NCBI GenBank assembly: GCA_030620655.1
Contig: JAUXEH010000084.1
Coordinates: 1 to 10,452, forward strand
DNA length: 10,452 bases
Direction: 5' to 3'
Origin: Candidatus Aminicenantota bacterium
GTDB lineage: Bacteria; Acidobacteriota; Aminicenantia; Aminicenantales; Aminicenantaceae
The notes under the pieces were generated by a model that saw nothing but the letters and a program-made list of their open reading frames with translations, was not told where the DNA came from and did no database searches. The translations under genes and the position numbers were made by a program. Within the stretch, counting starts at the first letter, position 1; every line of letters starts with the position of its first letter. Positions 6,328 to 10,452 of this stretch are shown in pieces.

Positions 6328-6868
6328 CTTCTCCCTCCAACATGGCCTTGAGCTTCTTCCGGGCCTTGTAAAGATTGACCCGGGCCGTGCTGGGCGAACA
6401 CTTCAGCACGGACGCGATCTCTTGGCCGGTGTAGCCCTCGTTGGCCCAGAGGATAAGTGTTATCCGCTCCTTGGGGCTCAGGTCCTTGAGCATCCGGGGA
6501 TCCAGCCCCAGTCTCCGGGCCGGATTAATCCCCTTCAGGGCGGCTTCCAGGTCGGGCTCGTTCCGAAACTTGACCATAAAACTTGTGAATCGTTTTCTTT
6601 TTCGCATTTGATCCAGGCAGCGGCGGTAGAGCACGGTGTAAAACCAGTTCTTGAAATCCTGTTGAGGATCGTATCTGTTCAGGTTGTGGAAGGCCTTCAC
6701 AAAGGCCTCCTGACACACATCCTCGGCATCCTCACGGTGCCGCAGCATGTTCAGGGCCAGGGCCATGGCTTTTCCGCTGTATCGTTCCATGATCTCTCGG
6801 TAGGCTCCCACGTTCCCGGACAGGCAGGCTTTAACCAGCTCTTGATCGCTCATGTGTTCGTTATTCAT
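6305..6868 (-). CDS. ECF-type RNA polymerase sigma factor
   Basis: The product is 187 aa, normal for the extracytoplasmic-function (sigma-E-like) group. Region 2 spans about residues 20-92 with DAEDVCQEAFVKAFHNL and FKNWFYTVLYRRCLDQMRKR, the core-binding and -10-binding parts. Region 4 spans about 126-176 with LSPKERITLILWANEGYTGQ and EIASVLKCSPSTARVNLYKA, the helix-turn-helix that reads the -35. The linker (about 93-125) is longer than minimal. The start at 6868 is the first ATG; ATG 6853 is an alternative, and neither has a strong ribosome site (AGGG lies well upstream of 6868). It is the first gene of a three-gene operon with its probable anti-sigma factor and the TonB-domain protein. The pairing is inferred from the 23-nt overlap and order. 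Confidence 0.92.
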   Translation of the reverse strand: MNNEHMSDQELVKACLSGNVGAYREIMERYSGKAMALALNMLRHREDAEDVCQEAFVKAFHNLNRYDPQQDFKNWFYTVLYRRCLDQMRKRKRFTSFMVKFRNEPDLEAALKGINPARRLGLDPRMLKDLSPKERITLILWANEGYTGQEIASVLKCSPSTARVNLYKARKKLKAMLEGEDVALQNG

Positions 6869-6985
6869 GCCGTATTACGCCCTACCCGGGCCGGATGTTT
6901 ATCCAGCCCACGATATCACTATTAAAGTCATACATCGGCCCGAGAAAGTCAATGAAACACATCTCTATCTTCCCACCGGTGCATA

Positions 6986-6994
6986 TGCTATATT
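6986..6994 (+). promoter_or_regulatory. Possible extended -10 promoter for the S9 peptidase
   Basis: TGC-TATATT (TATATT at 6989-6994) is an extended -10. No good -35 is present (TATCTT at 6966-6971 is poor). A start near 7001 would give a leader of about 43 nt to ATG 7044. The 175-nt gap is shared with the divergent sigma operon, for which no clear promoter was found: TTGACT on the minus strand (complement of 6947-6952) has no -10 at proper spacing. Confidence 0.4.
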
Positions 6995-7030
6995 AACCAC
7001 CTTACAAAAATTTGATATTTTCAGCCCCGA

Positions 7031-7036
7031 AGGAGG
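7031..7036 (+). promoter_or_regulatory. Consensus ribosome binding site of the S9 peptidase
   Basis: AGGAGG lies 7 nt before ATG 7044. It fixes the start there instead of any earlier in-frame codon; the open frame reaches back to 6852, but that part overlaps the promoter and has no ribosome site. Confidence 0.85.
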
Positions 7037-7043
7037 CCTTGTC

Positions 7044-9995
7044 ATGAAAAAGATCCTGTCTTACTCACTGTTCCTGGTGTGCCTGCTGTGGACGCTGTCC
7101 CTGTCGTCCACCCTGGCGGCCTACGAGGAGGAGAAGGCCCCCACACCGCGGCCGATCGAGGAGATCGCCGATATCCTGGCGTGGAAGAGCATCCGCGCCT
7201 CCGTCATCTCCAACGACGGAGCCTGGTTCGCCTACATGCTCGCACCCCAGGAGGGAGACGGCGAGGTGGTGATCAGGCAGACGGAGGGCAAAAAAGAGCT
7301 TCGCTTCCCCATCGGAGAAGCGCCCCGCATGAGTGGTAGGGCAGTGGCTTTCTCCGAAGACGGCCAATGGCTGGCCTACACCGTGTTCCCCAAACGCCAG
7401 GAGGCGCGGAAAGCCGCGAAGACCAAGAAGCGCCTCTATAACAAGGCCGTGCTCCTCAACCTTAAGACAGAAAAGGAGCATGCGTTCGAAAAGGTGAAAA
7501 GCTTCCGTTTTTCCGGCGAGAACCCCGCCTGGATCGCCCTGCACCGCAATCCGCCCGAGGGACAGGCCAAGGAAAAAGACAAATGGAGCGGCTCCGATCT
7601 GCTCCTGTTCGAGCTGGCCTCCGGCAAGACCCTGAACTTCGGCAACGTGTCCGAGTTCGCGTTCGACAAACACGGAAAATGGCTCGCCTGGCTGGTGGAT
7701 GCCCAGGGCTGCAGCGGAAACGGCGTCCTGGTCCGAGACATGGGGACCGGTGTCATCACGCCCCTGGACAATGCCGAAGCCGAGTACAAGCGCCTGACCT
7801 GGACGGAGAAGGGAGAAGGCTTTGCCGTGCTCAAGGGCGTCGAACACGACGATTACGAGGACAAGCTCTTCAGCGTCCTGGGATTTTCCGGATTCGGCCC
7901 CCAGGGACCGCAGAAAGCGGCCTATGACCCTCAGGAGGACGAGAGCTTTCCCGAGAAGATGACCATAAGCCCCAACCGCAGCCCCCAGTGGACGGAAGAC
8001 CTTTCGGGCATCCTGTTCGGCATACACGAAGCCAAGGAGAAAAAAGACAAGAAGCCGGAAAAAGAGGATGAGCCCGCCGAAAAAGGGAAGCCGGCGGAGG
8101 TCGAGAAACCGGAGGACAGTCCGGAAGACGAGCCCAAGGACAAAGCGGATCCCGAGATCGACAAGGAAGACCTGCCCGACCTCGTTATCTGGCACTACCG
8201 GGACAAGCGCATGCAGTCCCAGCAGCAGGTCCAGTCAAGCCGGGACAAGAACTTCAGCTACCTGGCGATCTACCGTGCGGACAAAAAGGTGTTCATCCGG
8301 CTGGCGGACGACGAGGTCCGGGATGTGACACCGGCGCCCAAACACCGCTGGGCCGTCGGCTTCGATACCCGTGAGTACGAGCTTTCCTCCAACCTGGAAG
8401 GCCGGCGCCATCAGGATATCTATGTCATCGACCTCCGCACCGGGGAGCGCCGCCTGGCCCTTCAGAAATGCCGCTGGTACATGAGACCGGCCTGGGACGG
8501 TGAAAAGTTCCTCTTTTACCAGGACGGACACTACCACGTCTACGAGATGGCCGCGGGACGGACAACCAACATCACGAAAAATGTACCCACGTCTTTTATC
8601 AACACGGAAGACGACCACAACGTCAAGGACCCTCCCATCTATTCCTTTGCCTGGGGATGGGCAAAAGACAGCGGCAGCGTGCTGCTCTATGACAACTGGG
8701 ACGTGTGGAAGGTCCCGGCCGTTAAAGGCGGCCAGGCGGTCAACCTCACGAAAAACGGCAAAACAGACGGCATCCGCTACCGCTCGCGCTTCCGTCTCGA
8801 CCCGGAAGAGAAAGGCCTCGACCTGGAGAAACCAGTCTATGTCTCCGTTTACGGGGAGTGGACCAAAAAGGGCGGCATCGGGCGCATCGACAAAGGCGGG
8901 CCCGGGGTCAAGATGCTCTTCTGGGACGACGCCCTCTATTCGCTGCGCAAGGCCAAAAAAGCCGACGTGTACCTCTACACCCGACAGACCCCCAAGGACT
9001 ATCCGGATTTCTATGCGACCGATGCCTCGCTCAAGCCCGGGACCCGGATCACGGAAGCCAATCCCCAGCAGAAGGACTTTCTGTGGTCGGACGGCGCCCG
9101 TCTGGTCGACTACGAAAGCGCCAAGGGTGACAGGCTGCAGGCCGCGCTCTTCCTACCCGCCAACTACGAAAAGGGCAAGAGCTACCCCACGGTGGTCTAT
9201 ATCTACGAAAAAATGTCCAGCCGGCTCAACTCCTACATGGCGCCCGCGGCCCGCGGATTCAACAAGACCGTGTACACCAGCCGGGGTTATGCCGTGCTCA
9301 TGCCCGACATCGTGTACACCATCAACGATCCCGGGATGTCCTCTGTCTGGTGCGTGCTGCCCGCCATCGAGGCGGCCGTGGCCACTGGCGTCGTGGACAA
9401 GGACCGCGTCGGCATCCACGGCCACTCCTGGGGCGGCTACCAGACCGCCTTCCTGGTCACCCAGACCGGCCTGTTCAAGGCCGCCGTGGCCGGAGCGCCC
9501 CTGACCAACATGATCAGCATGTACAGCTCCATCTACTGGAACTCGGGGTCCGCCAACCAGCCCATCTTCGAATCCAGCCAGGGCCGCTTCAAGGGCAACT
9601 ACCTGGACAACCTGGAGGCCTACGAGAGAAACTCGCCGGTCTACTACGCCCACAATGTCCGGACGCCGCTCATCATCCTGCACAACGACAAGGACGGGGC
9701 CGTGGACTGGAACCAGGGCATCGAGTATTTCAACACGCTGCGGCAGCTCCGCAAACCCGTGCTCATGCTCCAGTACAAGGGTGAGAACCACGGGCTGCGC
9801 AAACCCGCCAACCTGAAGGACTACTACGTGCGCATGCAGGAATTCTTCGACCACTACCTTAGGAGCATGCCCGCACCCGGGTGGCTGACCGACGGCATCT
9901 CCCACCTCGACCACGAGCAGCACATCAAGGACCGCACCAAAAAGATCATCGGGGAGAAGAAAGAGGCGAAAAAACCTGAGGCCAAGAAGAAGTAG
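7044..9995 (+). CDS. Secreted S9-family serine peptidase (prolyl oligopeptidase/DPP-IV-like)
   Basis: The product is 983 aa. MKKILSYSLFLVCLLWTLSLSSTLAA is a signal peptide with likely cleavage after LAA (residue 26). Residues about 45-640 form the beta-propeller with repeated WD40-like segments (AVAFSEDGQWLAYTVF, FAFDKHGKWLAWLVD, LSGILFGIHEAKEK). The C-terminal alpha/beta-hydrolase domain holds the triad: Ser795 in GHSWGGYQ, Asp884 in HNDKDGAVDW and His916 in ENHGLRKP. The spacing is normal for clan SC. Such enzymes cleave peptides, often after proline, in the periplasm or outside the cell, with the propeller limiting substrate size. A highly charged Lys/Glu/Pro insertion (about 329-375) interrupts the propeller and is probably a disordered loop. 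The C terminus ends in a Lys-rich tail (KKEAKKPEAKKK). At 983 aa it is longer than classical POP (about 700 aa) but similar to other large secreted S9 members. It appears monocistronic. Confidence 0.93.
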   Translation: MKKILSYSLFLVCLLWTLSLSSTLAAYEEEKAPTPRPIEEIADILAWKSIRASVISNDGAWFAYMLAPQEGDGEVVIRQTEGKKELRFPIGEAPRMSGRAVAFSEDGQWLAYTVFPKRQEARKAAKTKKRLYNKAVLLNLKTEKEHAFEKVKSFRFSGENPAWIALHRNPPEGQAKEKDKWSGSDLLLFELASGKTLNFGNVSEFAFDKHGKWLAWLVDAQGCSGNGVLVRDMGTGVITPLDNAEAEYKRLTWTEKGEGFAVLKGVEHDDYEDKLFSVLGFSGFGPQGPQKAAYDPQEDESFPEKMTISPNRSPQWTEDLSGILFGIHEAKEKKDKKPEKEDEPAEKGKPAEVEKPEDSPEDEPKDKADPEIDKEDLPDLVIWHYRDKRMQSQQQVQSSRDKNFSYLAIYRADKKVFIRLADDEVRDVTPAPKHRWAVGFDTREYELSSNLEGRRHQDIYVIDLRTGERRLALQKCRWYMRPAWDGEKFLFYQDGHYHVYEMAAGRTTNITKNVPTSFINTEDDHNVKDPPIYSFAWGWAKDSGSVLLYDNWDVWKVPAVKGGQAVNLTKNGKTDGIRYRSRFRLDPEEKGLDLEKPVYVSVYGEWTKKGGIGRIDKGGPGVKMLFWDDALYSLRKAKKADVYLYTRQTPKDYPDFYATDASLKPGTRITEANPQQKDFLWSDGARLVDYESAKGDRLQAALFLPANYEKGKSYPTVVYIYEKMSSRLNSYMAPAARGFNKTVYTSRGYAVLMPDIVYTINDPGMSSVWCVLPAIEAAVATGVVDKDRVGIHGHSWGGYQTAFLVTQTGLFKAAVAGAPLTNMISMYSSIYWNSGSANQPIFESSQGRFKGNYLDNLEAYERNSPVYYAHNVRTPLIILHNDKDGAVDWNQGIEYFNTLRQLRKPVLMLQYKGENHGLRKPANLKDYYVRMQEFFDHYLRSMPAPGWLTDGISHLDHEQHIKDRTKKIIGEKKEAKKPEAKKK

Positions 9996-10033
9996 GCAGC
10001 GGATTTATGCCCTTTCGGATAGGAGAGGGGGGG

Positions 10034-10102
10034 TGCTGGCTGTCGAGGCGCCAAGGTTTGGAAAAGGAAGCGGGGCTAAGGAGGATTCCTCTCCAGCCAG
10101 CA
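10034..10102. repeat. Hairpin-forming inverted repeat downstream of the S9 peptidase
   Basis: TGCTGGCTG (10034-10042) is the exact complement of CAGCCAGCA (10094-10102). After a 2x2 internal loop the stem continues with GAGG (10045-10048) and CCTC (10088-10091). Smaller helices fit the interior, for example CCAA/TTGG at 10051-10061. No U-run follows, so it is not a standard intrinsic terminator. It could protect the 3' end of the peptidase mRNA or be a small structured RNA. Confidence 0.4.
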
Positions 10103-10180
10103 TAGCTTAATCCCATTATAGGTATACGTGACAAAAAATGTCAAATTATTTATCCTGAATAATTCAATAAAATATCAATT

Positions 10181-10315
10181 ATGAATAGAAAGCACATTGA
10201 AAACGGAAATTTCAGGGTGATTTACTGGAAGAATAATGTAACCTGGATAATTCACGAAGGGAAAAATGTCGATCCTATTTGTGTGCTCACCGAAAAATCT
10301 CATGTAAACCATTGA
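10181..10315 (+). CDS. Possible 44-aa small ORF inside the MITE-like element
   Basis: ATG 10181 to TGA 10313-10315 would encode a 44-residue basic/aromatic peptide beginning MNRKHIENGNFRVIYWKNN. The frame is clean and the residue mix protein-like, but there is no Shine-Dalgarno site and the sequence matches no family known to me. It spans the third copy of the 13-bp repeat. It may be a coding remnant of a transposase or cargo gene, or chance in AT-rich DNA. Confidence 0.2.
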   Translation: MNRKHIENGNFRVIYWKNNVTWIIHEGKNVDPICVLTEKSHVNH

Positions 10316-10342
10316 TATTACATGCATTACGTGAAATATCAA
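10301..10342. repeat. Overlapping short inverted repeats near the right end of the element
   Basis: CATGTAA (10301-10307) pairs with TTACATG (10318-10324), and TTGATATT (10312-10319) pairs with AATATCAA (10335-10342). The two hairpins share bases, so only one can form at a time. Such subterminal palindromes are common near transposable-element ends. Confidence 0.45.
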
Positions 10343-10370
10343 CATTTTTTATGAATTATTCAGGTTAGAT

Positions 10371-10452
10371 CAGTCGGGTAGGCTGAAGAGGAAGCCATCC
10401 GGAGGCGAGTGGGCATGGTTCCTCGAAGAGGATAGCGAGCCGAGGAATAAGG
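10371..10452 (+). ncRNA. Possible 5' part of a structured RNA (truncated by window end)
   Basis: Beginning right after the right inverted repeat, the sequence becomes GC-rich and folds into local hairpins: GGCT/AGCC (10381-10384 with 10393-10396), CCTC-GAA-GAGG (10421-10431), and alternatively TTCCTCG (10419-10425) with CGAGGAA (10441-10447). The motifs AGGCTGA and GATAGCG recall parts of HEARO/omega RNAs that accompany IscB genes, but this is from memory and only about 80 nt are visible. No open frame was found across it. Confidence 0.25.

Larger units (their letters stand above)
10154..10364. mobile_element. MITE-like element bounded by 13-bp perfect inverted repeats
   Basis: CCTGAATAATTCA (10154-10166) and its exact complement TGAATTATTCAGG (10352-10364) bound 211 bp of AT-rich DNA. 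The flanking tetramers are TTAT and TTAG, a possible imperfect 4-bp target duplication. A third copy with one mismatch, CCTGGATAATTCA, lies at 10242-10254 in the same orientation as the left end. The octamer AATATCAA also recurs (10171-10178, 10335-10342, inverted at 10312-10319). There is no transposase gene. The ends resemble insertion-sequence termini, perhaps IS1380-like from memory, but this is unverified. Confidence 0.5.
9996..10452. other. 457-nt region without a convincing gene; AT-rich island in its middle
   Basis: The first 110 nt after the peptidase are G-rich with an inverted repeat. About 10105-10370 is strikingly AT-rich compared with the rest of the window and holds inverted repeats suggesting a small mobile element. 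From about 10371 the sequence turns GC-rich again and contains short hairpins, running off the window. No T-tract terminator for the peptidase gene was found. The base-composition break suggests acquired DNA. Confidence 0.7.

Noticed and set aside
7065..8195. Long minus-strand open frame opposite the S9 peptidase
   Set aside because: It is fully antisense to the propeller and signal peptide of an intact peptidase gene; the translation is low in recognisable motifs.
8500..9504. Second plus-strand frame inside the peptidase gene
   Set aside because: The translation is dominated by Arg, Pro, Ser and Thr, typical of a shadow frame; the peptidase frame carries the catalytic motifs.
10128..10156. 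GTGACA-17-TATCCT as a promoter for the 44-aa ORF
   Set aside because: The -10 is poor, the ORF has no ribosome site, and the TGACA-A5-TGTCA symmetry there could be chance in AT-rich DNA.
10242..10256. CTGGATAAT resembles part of the TPP riboswitch consensus
   Set aside because: The other conserved TPP elements (CTGAGA and the GGG...CCC stems) are absent, and the match is explained as a copy of the 13-bp terminal repeat.
1..10452. tRNA, rRNA or CRISPR array
   Set aside because: No cloverleaf-like arms with a TTC loop, no rRNA signature and no regularly spaced repeats were seen on either strand by eye.

Overview
The window looks like a chromosomal stretch of a Gram-negative-type bacterium. 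Most of it is GC-rich. It carries TonB-type envelope proteins, an ECF sigma/anti-sigma pair and several exported proteins. The secreted S9 peptidase, the exported CBM9-like protein and the sigma/anti-sigma/TonB operon together suggest Acidobacteriota or the Aminicenantes group. That placement is an inference from gene style, not a database result. No 16S rRNA, tRNA or CRISPR array was seen.

Layout, left to right. (1) 2-1279 (+): 3' part of a gene whose protein lines up along its length with HMG-CoA reductase. The positions of the catalytic Glu, Asp and His and the NADP(H)-binding DAMGMN motif are not conserved; only the Lys is. (2) 1412-1708 (+): small coiled-coil protein of unknown function. 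(3) 1798-2712 (+): EamA/DMT-family transporter, whose promoter puts the transcription start almost on the first ATG. (4) 2699-3556 (-): exported CBM9/DOMON-like protein, convergent with and overlapping gene 3 by 14 nt. (5) 3557-3728: divergent intergenic region with two good back-to-back promoters. (6) 3729-4565 (+): five-TM membrane protein of unknown function. (7) 4596-4640: long inverted repeat built from two GGGGACAGTCCC units flanked by A7 and T7, acting as a bidirectional terminator between convergent genes. (8) 6868-4640 (-): tightly packed operon of ECF sigma factor, zinc-type anti-sigma factor with one TM segment, and a periplasmic protein with two tandem TonB C-terminal domains. (9) 7044-9995 (+): secreted S9 (prolyl oligopeptidase/DPP-IV-like) peptidase of 983 aa with a complete Ser-Asp-His triad and a charged insertion in its propeller. 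(10) 9996-10452: 457 nt with no convincing gene. It holds a hairpin-forming inverted repeat, then an AT-rich island bounded by 13-bp perfect inverted repeats (CCTGAATAATTCA / TGAATTATTCAGG, 211 bp end to end, with a third near-identical copy inside), and a GC-rich, hairpin-rich tail cut by the window edge.

How the genes work together: the sigma/anti-sigma/TonB operon reads as an envelope-signalling unit in which the anti-sigma factor tethers the sigma factor at the membrane and the TonB-domain protein acts in the periplasm. The peptidase and the CBM9-like protein fit an organism that degrades or binds polymers outside the cytoplasm. The most unusual points are the HMG-CoA-reductase-like protein without its active site, and the MITE-like element next to a possible structured RNA at the right edge.
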